A stretch of 13,286 nucleotides of DNA from Bacillota bacterium (GCA_023434855.1 JAEYSJ010000396.1:1-13286); one strand, 5' to 3'; counted from the first letter of the stretch, positions 5,364-12,988 are shown. The notes: generated by a model not told the origin, from the sequence alone. Translations and numbers: made by a program.

Positions 5364-5594
5364 GTGTTTAGGGCTTTAAGTGAACTGCTGCCAGGAGAAA
5401 AGGGTGTTGTGGCCAAAGTGATCGGTTGTGGTTCTGTGCACCGGCGGATTATTGATATGGGCGTTGTACCCGGAACAAGCATTAAAGTGCTAAAATACGC
5501 ACCTTTAGGCGATCCTATTGAAATAAAAGTAAAAGGCTTTAACCTTTCGCTGCGAAGGTCTGAGGCCGAAATGATTCAGGTAGAAGTGGCTTAA
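5364..5594 (+). CDS. feoA: FeoA family ferrous iron transport protein (first copy)
   Basis: This 76-residue cytoplasmic protein has the FeoA SH3-like barrel pattern: LLPGEKGVVAKVIG (9-22), RRIIDMGVVPGTSIKVL (27-43) and GDPIEIKVKGFNLSLRRSEA (49-68). FeoA proteins assist or regulate the FeoB ferrous iron permease. The start is GTG at 5364, six bases after GGAGGTGA, and gives a family-typical N-terminus. It is the first gene after the Fur-controlled promoter. The 144-base gap to the next gene is larger than usual inside an operon but contains no terminator that I can see. Confidence 0.9.
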   Translation: MFRALSELLPGEKGVVAKVIGCGSVHRRIIDMGVVPGTSIKVLKYAPLGDPIEIKVKGFNLSLRRSEAEMIQVEVA

Positions 5595-5738
5595 CGTTAG
5601 TGAAAAGGGATGTGTACTCGTGCAACGTTCCAATTGAGAATGATTTGCCTTCGCAATTAACTATCGCGTGAATTGCTAACCTTATGTACATCACGGGAGA
5701 TGGTCATTTAGAAACAATCTTGGATGGAGGTGTGGGTT

Positions 5739-5951
5739 ATGCCGTTATCACTGGCAAACACCGGCGAGGAATGTAAAGTGATAACAATAAACAGTTCAGA
5801 TGAAACCCGGATGCGTCTGATTAATCTGGGTATTACCAGCGGTATTTCCGTGCGGGTTATCAGCCGTAGCCCATCATCACTGCTAATTGGCGTGCGTGAT
5901 ACACGTATTATGCTTGATAATCGTTTGGCACATCAGATCCATGTGCAATAG
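5739..5951 (+). CDS. feoA: FeoA family protein (second, divergent copy)
   Basis: The protein has 70 residues and a second FeoA-type barrel: LSLANTGEECKVITINSS (3-20), TRMRLINLGITSGISVRVIS (23-42) and LLIGVRDTRIMLDNRLAHQI (48-67). It shares the fold pattern with the first copy but little sequence, so the pair is old and probably has divided roles, for example one bound to FeoB and one regulatory. ATG 5739 is chosen because GGAGGTG (5726-5732) sits at the right distance. An in-frame ATG at 5724 would overlap that ribosome site. It directly precedes feoB. Confidence 0.88.
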   Translation: MPLSLANTGEECKVITINSSDETRMRLINLGITSGISVRVISRSPSSLLIGVRDTRIMLDNRLAHQIHVQ

Positions 5952-6041
5952 CAGTGTTTTTTTCGCCATGTCCTTCGGCCGGCAGTTTGTAATGCCATAA
6001 ACTTAATTATTTATCATAGGGGAATTTGAAAGGAATATATT

Positions 6042-8417
6042 ATGAAAGATGCTAAAATGACCATTGCCCTGGCTGGTAACCCTAATTGCGGCAAAACTAC
6101 CATTTTTAATAATTTGACCGGTTCCCGCCAGCATGTGGGTAATTATCCAGGGGTCACAGTGGAAAAGAAAGAGGGCGTCGCTAATTTTAACGGCAGCAAA
6201 GTATTGGTCGTTGATTTACCTGGTACATATAGTTTGACAGCTTTTTCGCCGGAAGAAGTTGTGACCCGTAATTTTATTGCCCAGGAAAAGCATGGTGTAT
6301 TGGTCAGCGTAGTTGATGCAGCCAATCTTGAACGTAATTTGTACCTTACCGTCCAATTGCTGGAGCTTGAACGTCCGGTAGTCCTGGCGTTAAATATGAT
6401 AGATGTTGCCGAAAGCCGCGGTATGAAAATCCGCGACGATATTCTGGCCCAAAATTTAGGCGTGGCCGTTATCCGTACGGTTGGCAGCCGCAACAAAGGC
6501 ATGGGCGATATTCTAAAAGCTGCTTTTACTTTGCGGGAGAATGAAGCTTCGGCATTTAGAATAGATTATGGTGCGGATATCGAAGGGTATATTGCACAGC
6601 TGGAACCAATGTTGACGATAGCCTGCCGGGAACTTAAATTTCCCGGACGCTGGCTCGCGTTGAAGCTGTTGGAGAATGACAAAATCGTTATAGAAAGTAT
6701 CAAGAAACTTTCCGGCGGTAACATTGCTGTCATCTTTGCTTTAGAAGCACGGGAGAAGCTGCAAAAAATATTGGGCAGTGAACCGGAAGTGGAAATAGCT
6801 AACATACGATATCAGTTTGTTGGCCGGCTATACAGGCAGGCAGTAACTGCAAATGATGAAATGGTGACTATTTCAGATAAAATTGACAAAGTATTAACCA
6901 ACCGCCTGTTTGGCTTACCTATCTTTCTAGGCATGATGTGGCTAGTTTTCAATCTGGTATTCACCATCGGGGATTACCCGAAAGAGTGGATGGATCAGGG
7001 GGTAAAACTGGTTAGCGTATTTGTCAGCCAGCATATGCCTGACGGTGAACTAAGATCGTTGATCGTCGATGGAGCTATTGGCGGCGTAGGCAGTGTTATA
7101 GTGTTCTTGCCTAATATATTACTCCTTTTCCTGGCAATTGCTTTATTGGAAGACACCGGCTATATGGCACGGGCAGCATTTATTATGGACCGGGTAATGT
7201 ATAGTGTGGGACTGCATGGCAAATCATTTATTCCGTTGCTGCTGGGTTTTGGTTGCAATGTGCCGGCAATAATGGGTACCAGAACATTGGAGAATCCCCG
7301 GGACCGGTTGGTAACTATGCTGGTTGCCCCTCTAATGAGTTGCAGCGCCCGCTTGCCGGTATATACAGTGCTGATTGCTGCTTTCTTTAGCGAATCGATG
7401 GCCGGTAATGTGTTGTTTTCGATCTATCTTTTAGGTATTGTGATGGCTGTTATTATGGCACGTGTTTTCCGTAGTATACTGTTTCCCGGTGATACCGAGC
7501 CATTCGTTATGGAACTGCCGCCTTATCGTTTGCCCAGTGCTAAAGGCATTCTAATTCATATGTGGGAGCGCAGCATACTTTACTTGCAAAAAGCCGGGAC
7601 GATAATTTTAGCGGTGTCTGTCATCGTATGGTTCCTAAGCAATTATCCCAGCGATTTCAATCCCTCAAAAGACTATGAAGCTTTAGCAGCTCAGGCTGAA
7701 ATTGCGTTTACCGGAAATGTTGCACAAGAAGTTACCGGTCCGCTGAATATTACCGGGGTGGAACAGAATGCAGCTTTGCAGGATATCATTGCGCAAATTG
7801 ACAAAGTTGAAGAAGACTTTAAGACTAATACAGTGGAATTGAAAAGTGGCAGCGCGGCATTGGCTGTACTAAAAACGCAGAAAGAAGCTAAACTAAAAGA
7901 GTTGGAACAAAAAGACCCGTTGGTATATAATTATGCTAATCGTTATATTGAACTTAAAAGCGATCTGGAAGATGAAAAAGATAAGCTAAAAAAACAGGCT
8001 GCCAGCGAAAAAATGGCGCAAAGCTATGCCGGACAGATTGGCCATTTTATTGAACCGGTAATTGCGCCGCTGGGTTTCGACTGGAAGATTGGTGTAGGTC
8101 TGTTTGCCGGCTTTACTGCCAAGGAAGTGCTGGTAAGCAGCTTGGGTACAATATATAGTGTTGGCGAAGCTGATGAGAACTCGGTATCCCTTAAAGAAGC
8201 GCTGGCTGCCGACCCGATGTTTAACCCCCTTGTAGCATATGGTCTGATGGTTTTCGTGTTGGTTTATTCACCATGTTTGGCAACTATCGCTGTTATTAAG
8301 CGGGAGACCAACTCCTGGAAATGGGCGCTGTTTAGCTCCTTATACTCCACCGTATTAGCCTGGATTCTATCATTTATTGTTTATCACGGCGGACTTCTGT
8401 TAGGCTTGGGCGGGTAA
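6042..8417 (+). CDS. feoB: FeoB ferrous iron permease with a coiled-coil insertion
   Basis: FeoB imports Fe2+ across the inner membrane. The N-terminal G domain shows G1 GNPNCGKT (12-19), the switch segment GNYPGVTVEK (33-42), G3 DLPG (58-61), G4 NMID (118-121) and G5 SRNKG (149-153). A helical spacer runs to about 280. The membrane part has two gate motifs: GFGCNVPA (402-409) with PLMSCSARLP (430-439), and FAGFTAKEVLVSS (688-700) with YSPCLAT (742-748). It is 791 residues long. Between membrane segments at about 515-533 and 668-690 lies a soluble stretch (about 534-662) rich in Glu/Lys/Ala, with heptad-like runs at 577-600 and 610-655. This is longer than in enterobacterial FeoB and predicts a coiled-coil hairpin, probably outside the membrane. 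Start: ATG after AAAGGA. Confidence 0.97.
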   Translation: MKDAKMTIALAGNPNCGKTTIFNNLTGSRQHVGNYPGVTVEKKEGVANFNGSKVLVVDLPGTYSLTAFSPEEVVTRNFIAQEKHGVLVSVVDAANLERNLYLTVQLLELERPVVLALNMIDVAESRGMKIRDDILAQNLGVAVIRTVGSRNKGMGDILKAAFTLRENEASAFRIDYGADIEGYIAQLEPMLTIACRELKFPGRWLALKLLENDKIVIESIKKLSGGNIAVIFALEAREKLQKILGSEPEVEIANIRYQFVGRLYRQAVTANDEMVTISDKIDKVLTNRLFGLPIFLGMMWLVFNLVFTIGDYPKEWMDQGVKLVSVFVSQHMPDGELRSLIVDGAIGGVGSVIVFLPNILLLFLAIALLEDTGYMARAAFIMDRVMYSVGLHGKSFIPLLLGFGCNVPAIMGTRTLENPRDRLVTMLVAPLMSCSARLPVYTVLIAAFFSESMAGNVLFSIYLLGIVMAVIMARVFRSILFPGDTEPFVMELPPYRLPSAKGILIHMWERSILYLQKAGTIILAVSVIVWFLSNYPSDFNPSKDYEALAAQAEIAFTGNVAQEVTGPLNITGVEQNAALQDIIAQIDKVEEDFKTNTVELKSGSAALAVLKTQKEAKLKELEQKDPLVYNYANRYIELKSDLEDEKDKLKKQAASEKMAQSYAGQIGHFIEPVIAPLGFDWKIGVGLFAGFTAKEVLVSSLGTIYSVGEADENSVSLKEALAADPMFNPLVAYGLMVFVLVYSPCLATIAVIKRETNSWKWALFSSLYSTVLAWILSFIVYHGGLLLGLGG

Positions 8418-8449
8418 TAGCGATTTTATATGGAAGGACATAATATATT

Positions 8450-8596
8450 ATGGAAAAAATTATTTTGATTGCCATAGGCATCGCAGCTGTGTATTATGTA
8501 GTTAGACTTTTATGGAAAGAAGCTAAAGGTGATATCCAATGTTCTTGCTCATCAAACTGCTCGGAAAAAGGTTGTTGTGGCTCAAAGAAGAAATAA
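8450..8596 (+). CDS. FeoB-associated Cys-rich membrane protein (48 aa)
   Basis: The short protein has one N-terminal membrane helix (about 3-21, IILIAIGIAAVYYVVRLL), then a charged stretch and a Cys cluster CSCSSNCSEKGCCG (31-44) with five cysteines, ending in three lysines. This layout, directly behind feoB, matches the FeoB-associated Cys-rich membrane protein family, thought to support ferrous iron transport or hold metal near the permease. The ATG is preceded by GGAAGGA (8432-8438). The gap to feoB is 32 bases, so it is in the same operon. Confidence 0.85.
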   Translation: MEKIILIAIGIAAVYYVVRLLWKEAKGDIQCSCSSNCSEKGCCGSKKK

Positions 8597-8629
8597 TAAT
8601 GTGATACCGATAACGGAGTGGAATGTGAT

Positions 8630-9448
8630 ATGTCCAAAAAAATCAGGGTTGGTGCAGTGTCTTGTCAGTCAGTGGTAAACGATACAGCCGGAAATATGGC
8701 AGTAATTAATGAGTGGATAGCGAAAGCTCAGGAAACAAAGGTAAATTTGCTTTTGTTTCCTGAGCTTTGTGTTACGGGATACAGTACAACATGTGACTTG
8801 GCAGCGCTTAACAGGGAGCATCCGGCCTGCCGGGAGTTGGCACGAATTTCCCAGGAAGCAAATATGGTGCTGTCGGTAGGAATGGCCTGGCAGGATGACA
8901 ATGATGCGCGAAAATATTTGGCACATTGTTTATGGCTGCCGGACGGTGAATGTTATATTTATCGTAAAACTCACTTGGGCGCAAGAGAAAAAAATATGTA
9001 TACTGCCGGTAATATATTGCCGGTATTTGCGCTGCCCCAAGCGCGGGTAGGGGTGCAGCTGTGCCTGGAACATCATTTTCCGGAAGTTAGCCAGACGTTG
9101 GTTCTAAAGGGAGCGGAGCTTATTTTATGTCCGCATGCTATTCCCCGTCTTACGCCGGAGGAACGCCGGGAAAAATGGCACATTTCCCTTCGGGCGCGAG
9201 CCTATGATAATTGTGTTTATATTTTAGCCGCCAACCAGGTGGGAAGCAATGGCAAAGGCATGGTATATCCTGGCGGGCTAATGTTGGTTGATCCCTCCGG
9301 CAAGGTGGTAGCCGAAGATTTTTCCGGGGAACCGGCTATTATTACAGCTGATATCAATTTAACAAATGTAATTTCCCTGCGGACAACACCCCATGGTATG
9401 TGCCGCCGTTTTTATGCCGCCGACAGGCGCCCGGAATTATATGAGTAG
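8630..9448 (+). CDS. Carbon-nitrogen hydrolase (nitrilase superfamily amidase)
   Basis: This 272-residue cytosolic enzyme has the Glu-Lys-Cys catalytic triad of the superfamily: Glu45 in LLLFPELCVTGYS, Lys113 in YRKTHLG and Cys145 in VGVQLCLEHHFPE. The family hydrolyses amides or carbamoyl groups (omega-amidases, deaminated glutathione amidase, N-carbamoyl hydrolases); the substrate cannot be told here. The length is typical of a single-domain member. ATG 8630 is chosen because GGAGTGG (8615-8621) lies 8 bases upstream; an in-frame GTG at 8618 overlaps that site. Only 33 bases separate it from the Cys-rich Feo protein gene with no terminator between, so it may be cotranscribed with the iron operon, though a functional link to iron is not evident. 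Confidence 0.88.
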   Translation: MSKKIRVGAVSCQSVVNDTAGNMAVINEWIAKAQETKVNLLLFPELCVTGYSTTCDLAALNREHPACRELARISQEANMVLSVGMAWQDDNDARKYLAHCLWLPDGECYIYRKTHLGAREKNMYTAGNILPVFALPQARVGVQLCLEHHFPEVSQTLVLKGAELILCPHAIPRLTPEERREKWHISLRARAYDNCVYILAANQVGSNGKGMVYPGGLMLVDPSGKVVAEDFSGEPAIITADINLTNVISLRTTPHGMCRRFYAADRRPELYE

Positions 9449-9450
9449 CT

Positions 9451-9477
9451 ATTTTGGTTTCCCCCAAAATTATTCTT
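9451..9477 (+). terminator. Possible weak terminator after the amidase gene
   Basis: ATTTTGG (9451-9457) pairs perfectly with CCAAAAT (9464-9470) around TTTCCC, followed by a T-rich but interrupted tail. The stem is weak. Confidence 0.45.
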
Positions 9478-9503
9478 GACATTAGTAATGCTGGTGTGAA
9501 TCT
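9476..9503 (+). promoter_or_regulatory. Possible promoter of the 51-aa protein gene
   Basis: A perfect TTGACA (9476-9481) is followed after 16 bases by GAATCT (9498-9503), with TG just upstream as in extended -10 promoters. The -10 is poor, so this is tentative. Confidence 0.3.
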
Positions 9504-9594
9504 TATTATTTTGATATTTATTGTAACTTCTTGCAGGAATTTGCTGATTAATATGGAATAGCTCTTTAAATGTGTATCAAGGAGGCGAATATGA

Positions 9595-9750
9595 GTGGGG
9601 GACAATAAAAAAAATGTTCCAAAACCAAATCCGGACTTAAAACGTCAGGAAACGGAAAGCAAAACGCTTTCACCGGAGGATTTGTCACCAGAGGAAATTA
9701 AAGAACTCGCTAGAGCCATTAGTGATGCACTTAAGCGGGATTTACACTAG
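9595..9750 (+). CDS. Small charged protein of unknown function (51 aa)
   Basis: GTG 9595 lies 9 bases after AAGGAGG (9579-9585) and opens a 51-residue frame ending at TAG 9748-9750, followed by a terminator. The N-terminal half is polar and Lys/Asn/Pro-rich. The second half (SPEDLSPEEIKELARAISDA, 26-45) predicts one amphipathic helix. There is no cysteine, membrane segment or signal. I do not recognise a family. A competing ATG at 9591 in another frame stops after five codons. The strong ribosome site, an N-terminus and helix that look like real protein, and the downstream terminator support a real gene. Confidence 0.6.
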   Translation: MGDNKKNVPKPNPDLKRQETESKTLSPEDLSPEEIKELARAISDALKRDLH

Positions 9751-9756
9751 AATAGC

Positions 9757-9790
9757 AGCCCCGGGAGTAAATTTCTTGGGGCTTGCTTAT
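9757..9790 (+). terminator. Terminator after the 51-aa protein gene
   Basis: AGCCCC (9757-9762) pairs with GGGGCT (9778-9783), and the stem continues inward through GGGA/TTCTT-type pairs. The tail is T-rich but broken. Confidence 0.65.
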
Positions 9791-9801
9791 TAATAATAAT
9801 C

Positions 9802-9833
9802 ACTCCGTGTCTTGTGGCGTTCTCCGTGGTTGA
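9802..9833. repeat. Degenerate 9-mer repeat patch, copy A
   Basis: ACTCCGTGT, a divergent middle unit and TCTCCGTGG then TTGA follow each other with a period of nine to ten bases. The pattern nCTCyGyGn, ending in GG-TT, is shared with the patch at 13016-13033. Confidence 0.45.
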
Positions 9834-9884
9834 CTGTATTCTCAAGGCCGGGAGTTTTTCGATAAGACTATAGAAGGTGGTTAG

Positions 9885-10442
9885 GTGACTGACAGGTTAA
9901 GAATAGTGGCTATAGGTGATTCCATTACATATGGATTTCCCTATTTGCCGCAATTATCATGGGTAAATTTGGCTGGACAAACATTAGGTGTTACTATTCT
10001 TAATAAAGGTATTAATGGCGATACAACCGCTGGGATGCTGGCCAGGTTTAACAGTGATGTGCTGAACTATGCACCGTCACATGTTATTATTATGGGTGGC
10101 ACAAATGATGCTTTTGCCGGTGTAGAAGCAGAAGAGGTCAGCCATAATATGGCGGGGATGGTGAACAAGGCATCGCTGAATGGAATAGTTCCTGTTGTTG
10201 GGATACCTGTTCCCTGTATTTATCCCCAGGATGAAAGTATCCTTGCTTTATATCGTACCGACATGCGGCAATATGCTGCTGAAGGCAGCCTGCCGGTAAT
10301 TGATTTTTATGCTTATTTTCTAGAACATGGCAGCGGACGGATAAAAGCTGAACTATATGCCGATATTGTTCATCCTAATGAAGAAGGGTACAGGGCAATG
10401 AGCACGGTTGCTGCCGCAATACTTGGAAATTTGATAAAGTGA
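9885..10442 (+). CDS. SGNH/GDSL-family hydrolase (lysophospholipase/esterase type)
   Basis: The 185-residue protein has all four SGNH blocks: the nucleophile Ser13 in IGDSITYG, Gly45 in NKGINGDT, Asn74 in GGTND, and Asp160 and His163 in DIVHPNEEGY. No signal peptide or membrane anchor is seen, so it is predicted to be cytoplasmic, unlike exported TesA-type enzymes of similar size. The substrate (thioester, lysophospholipid or acetyl ester) cannot be read from the sequence. The start is GTG 9885 after AAGGTGG (9874-9880); it places the nucleophile at the family-typical distance from the N-terminus. Terminators on both sides make it monocistronic. Confidence 0.9.
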   Translation: MTDRLRIVAIGDSITYGFPYLPQLSWVNLAGQTLGVTILNKGINGDTTAGMLARFNSDVLNYAPSHVIIMGGTNDAFAGVEAEEVSHNMAGMVNKASLNGIVPVVGIPVPCIYPQDESILALYRTDMRQYAAEGSLPVIDFYAYFLEHGSGRIKAELYADIVHPNEEGYRAMSTVAAAILGNLIK

Positions 10443-10475
10443 AAGCCGCCATAAGGCGGCTTAAATTATTTTTGT
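10443..10475 (+). terminator. Terminator after the GDSL hydrolase gene
   Basis: AAGCCGCC (10443-10450) pairs perfectly with GGCGGCTT (10455-10462) around ATAA. A T-rich stretch follows, ending in TTTTT. Confidence 0.85.
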
Positions 10476-10939
10476 TCGGAAAGAAATCAGTTGATTATCA
10501 TAAGTTTAACTAAAATAGTTACTAAAATTCCCTACAATTCAAGAAATTCCATTTTATTATTATAAACCTAGGACTAAAGACACAGAAAAATGAGACACGA
10601 GGTTCAAGGAAAATGGTGGAGTAAAAACTAATTAGTAATAACTGGAATAATGAGGGACATATTCCAGATTATCAAGGTATTTGAAAAATTATCGAAACAG
10701 CAAATCTGTTGATTATTCTTTTCAGTGTAGAGTCCGCTTAAAAAGCCATAAATTTAGAGACTGCTTAGAAATGTTCAGATCCCAGGCACGTTCTGATTGA
10801 GACAGTTTAATCATCGCAGAGTGTTTTTATGTGGAATGTCTCACGTAGTTTGTACGGCGCCGCAGGTGGGCGTTTATAAGCAGGCTCAGTGTAAATTATG
10901 CAAACAAAAGCAATAGATATAGAGAAAGTAGGTTGACTG
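10463..10939. other. Long non-coding stretch with inverted repeats
   Basis: About 480 bases hold no convincing gene on either strand. Visible structure includes an 8-bp hairpin CTGGAATA/TATTCCAG (10642-10649 with 10660-10667), a small AACAG/CTGTT hairpin (about 10696-10710) followed by a T-rich run, and the larger candidate RNA listed separately. The first third (10463-10640) shows nothing I can name. Confidence 0.5.
10728..10887 (+). ncRNA. Candidate structured RNA / leader with two competing pairings
   Basis: GAGTCCGCTTA (10730-10740) can pair with TAAGCAGGCTC (10877-10887) at 10 of 11 positions. The helix continues inward with AAA/TTT and GCC/GGC (to 10747 and 10869) across one mismatch and one bulge. 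A near copy of the 5' strand, GAGACTGCTTA (10757-10767), can pair with the same 3' strand, also at 10 of 11. Inside are TCAGA/TCTGA (10775-10779 with 10792-10796) and a perfect TGAGACA/TGTCTCA stem (10798-10804 with 10837-10843). The 3' end is 52 bases before the next start codon. No known riboswitch class is recognised; a cis-acting leader or a separate small RNA are both possible. Confidence 0.4.
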
Positions 10940-11134
10940 ATGAACGAAAAAAGTGAAAAGCCACGGCTGTCTCATACTATCGTCAGAACTGAGGTCAGCT
11001 ATCTGGATATGCAAGGCAACTTTGTGACGCCGGATAAAGCGGTACGGGTGATAACCAGAAAGTATGATAAGGACGGTAAACTCATTGCTTCAAATATGAC
11101 TTTCGATCCAGGTAAAGCACAAAAAATTGAATAG
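10940..11134 (+). CDS. Small protein of unknown function (64 aa)
   Basis: The ATG at 10940 follows a weak ribosome site (AAGTAGG). The product is polar with alternating hydrophobic residues. An N-terminal charged stretch is followed by strands HTIVRTEVSYLDMQGNF (12-28) and VRVITRKYDKDGKLIASNM (36-54), suggesting a small beta-rich fold with turns at QGN and KDG. No cysteine, membrane helix or signal is present. I recognise no family. A strong terminator follows, and a possible structured leader precedes it. Confidence 0.6.
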   Translation: MNEKSEKPRLSHTIVRTEVSYLDMQGNFVTPDKAVRVITRKYDKDGKLIASNMTFDPGKAQKIE

Positions 11135-11227
11135 CTGCGCACATTTACAGGAATTTAAAGGTATATGCCAGAAAGATAGTTAAGGTTAACTATTGGAACA
11201 GAATAAAGGTGCAAGCAATTTAAAGAA

Positions 11228-11274
11228 AGCCAGCCTTTGCGAGAGTAAGATACTCTAAAGGCTGGCTGTTTTTC
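11228..11274 (+). terminator. Strong terminator after the 64-aa protein gene
   Basis: AGCCAGCCTTT (11228-11238) pairs perfectly with AAAGGCTGGCT (11257-11267). An inner AGAGTA/TACTCT stem and a following TTTTT complete it. Confidence 0.9.
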
Positions 11275-11349
11275 TTGTTTGAGTAACAATATTAGTTTGA
11301 TTATATATTAATAATGGTAACTATATTTAACATGATTTTCCAATAATTT

Positions 11350-11376
11350 GCAGGTAAATACATAATAATGGTGAAA
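11350..11376 (+). promoter_or_regulatory. Possible sigma-H-like promoter of the histidine kinase gene
   Basis: GCAGGTAAA (11350-11358) and GGTGAAA (11370-11376) are 11 bases apart, against the sigma-H consensus RnAGGAwWW and RnnGAAT; one mismatch falls in each half. The remaining AT-rich DNA from 11275 to 11459 shows no better signal and no gene. Confidence 0.25.
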
Positions 11377-11459
11377 TATATAAATAGTGACAATAGCAGG
11401 TAAGAGTAACACTTATTACTTGAGAGTAGGCACTACCACTAATTCTGGAGGTTTTTGGT

Positions 11460-12926
11460 ATGTCACAAATAATTCAAGACTATATAGATGCCTTGAAAAC
11501 AGCTGATGCACAGTTAGAAAAGCTGATAGCCAATGGGGAAAATTCAAAAGCGCACGTGTTTCTCGACGATACCTATATTTTTGACAAGGATTTTAAATAT
11601 CTTTATGCCAGTATTTCCGGAGCAAAAAAATTGGGACAAGACCCTGCTAAAATGGTTGGTAAACGCTATCGGGATATAAGCAATGACGGAGCGTTTGCTC
11701 AAATAATTGAAGAACATCTGAACAAGGTGTTTGTAACAGGAAAGACCATAAGATACGAAACACGTCAAATTCCTACAGTATTAGGAAATAGATATTTCGA
11801 GTATATATTGAACCCACTCTGGCTGCCTAACAAAGAAATTGGCGCTGTTATTTGCAGTGTGCGGGATATTACCGAGCGAAAATTAACGGAAAAAAACTTT
11901 AGTAAGCAGGTTGGGAAATTCAACCAAATTATTAATTTATGTCCAATGCCTGTTGTGATGATTGATAAACACGGACAAATAGTTTCTGTAAATCAAGTAT
12001 ATGCAAAATCTGTTTGCATAAGTCAAAATGATCTTGTTGGCAAACCATTTAAGTACGTTGCAGCAGATTTAGGGATTGAATATGAAAAGTCAGCTGTTGT
12101 TAAAGCGTTGGAAGGAATTGAAACATGGCAGGAATATCTGACTTTTTCAGGGAGGATATGGCTGAGAAATGCTCTGCCGATAAAAGATCAGCAAACAGGT
12201 GATATTTTAGGAGCTATCGGGATATATAGTGATATTACTGAATATGAGAAACTCAAGGAAGAAATGGCAAAACTCGACCGCCTCAATTTGATAGGTGAAA
12301 TGGCGGCCGGAGTGGCGCATGAAATCAGGAACCCCATGACTGTTGTAAAAGGATATCTGCAGTTTCTCAGTAAAAAGGTTTCTGAAAGTATGCAGGAGCA
12401 GTTCAGTATTGCGTTAGATGAGTTAGAACATATTGAACAGATAATTACCGACTTTCTATCTTTGGCGGGAAATAAGCTCAACCAATATAAAGAGCAAAAT
12501 CTAAACACTATCGTCAAGGGAATTATCCCCTTGCTACAGACTGATGCTATAAAACGTGGTATTGACCTCGAAGTGAGTTTGATCGATGATATTCCCGACC
12601 TTTTATTGAACGAAAAGGAGATAAAGCAACTGATTTTAAATCTAGTAAGGAATGGCATGGAAGCAATGGGACAGCATGGCGTGCTGATCATTGAAACCAA
12701 TGTAAAAGATGATTTAGTTTCTTTGCATATCTCAGATTCGGGCTGTGGGCTTCGCACAGAGTACAGGGAAAAAATATTTGATCCTTTTTTTACGACAAAA
12801 GAAAACGGCACAGGGCTAGGGCTTGCTGTTTGTGCAGGAATAGTCCGGCGGCATAACGGAAAGATAGAGGTGCAGTCCGAAGAAGGCAGGGGAACCAGTT
12901 TTATCATCACCTTTAAACCGCTTTGA
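11460..12926 (+). CDS. Soluble PAS-PAS sensor histidine kinase (orphan)
   Basis: The 488-residue protein has no membrane segment, so it senses a cytoplasmic signal. A first PAS domain covers about 28-140, ending in SVRDITERK. A second covers about 150-262 (MPVVMIDKHGQIVSVN to IYSDITEYE). The HisKA dimerisation domain (about 272-340) has phosphoacceptor His287 in AHEIRNPMTVVKGYL. The ATPase domain has the N box (Asn394/Asn398 in LNLVRNGMEAM), G1 DSGCG (426-430), the F box FDPFFTTK (440-447) and G2 GTGLGL (450-455), so it looks fully active. No response regulator lies next to it. Orphan PAS kinases of this build in endospore formers often feed the Spo0A phosphorelay, which fits the spore-like genes nearby, but this is inference. 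Start: ATG 8 bases after GGAGG. Confidence 0.92.
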   Translation: MSQIIQDYIDALKTADAQLEKLIANGENSKAHVFLDDTYIFDKDFKYLYASISGAKKLGQDPAKMVGKRYRDISNDGAFAQIIEEHLNKVFVTGKTIRYETRQIPTVLGNRYFEYILNPLWLPNKEIGAVICSVRDITERKLTEKNFSKQVGKFNQIINLCPMPVVMIDKHGQIVSVNQVYAKSVCISQNDLVGKPFKYVAADLGIEYEKSAVVKALEGIETWQEYLTFSGRIWLRNALPIKDQQTGDILGAIGIYSDITEYEKLKEEMAKLDRLNLIGEMAAGVAHEIRNPMTVVKGYLQFLSKKVSESMQEQFSIALDELEHIEQIITDFLSLAGNKLNQYKEQNLNTIVKGIIPLLQTDAIKRGIDLEVSLIDDIPDLLLNEKEIKQLILNLVRNGMEAMGQHGVLIIETNVKDDLVSLHISDSGCGLRTEYREKIFDPFFTTKENGTGLGLAVCAGIVRRHNGKIEVQSEEGRGTSFIITFKPL

Positions 12927-12950
12927 CCTTAAACTAAAGCATTTTAAATG

Positions 12951-12988
12951 AAACCTCCGATTGGTGCAAGCCCAATTAGGAGGTTTTC
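12951..12988 (+). terminator. Terminator after the histidine kinase gene
   Basis: AAACCTCC (12951-12958) with GGAGGTTT (12979-12986), and ATTGG (12960-12964) with CCAAT (12972-12976), form a long hairpin ending in TTTT. Confidence 0.85.

Noticed and set aside
5600..5671. Short 23-codon frame starting at GTG between the feoA genes
   Set aside because: It lacks a ribosome site, is very short and overlaps the possible regulatory structure.
8618..8629. GTG start four codons upstream for the amidase
   Set aside because: It lies on the probable ribosome binding site; ATG 8630 is better spaced.
12188..12910. 240-residue antisense frame inside the histidine kinase gene
   Set aside because: It is Ser-rich shadow coding opposite a kinase whose motifs are all intact.
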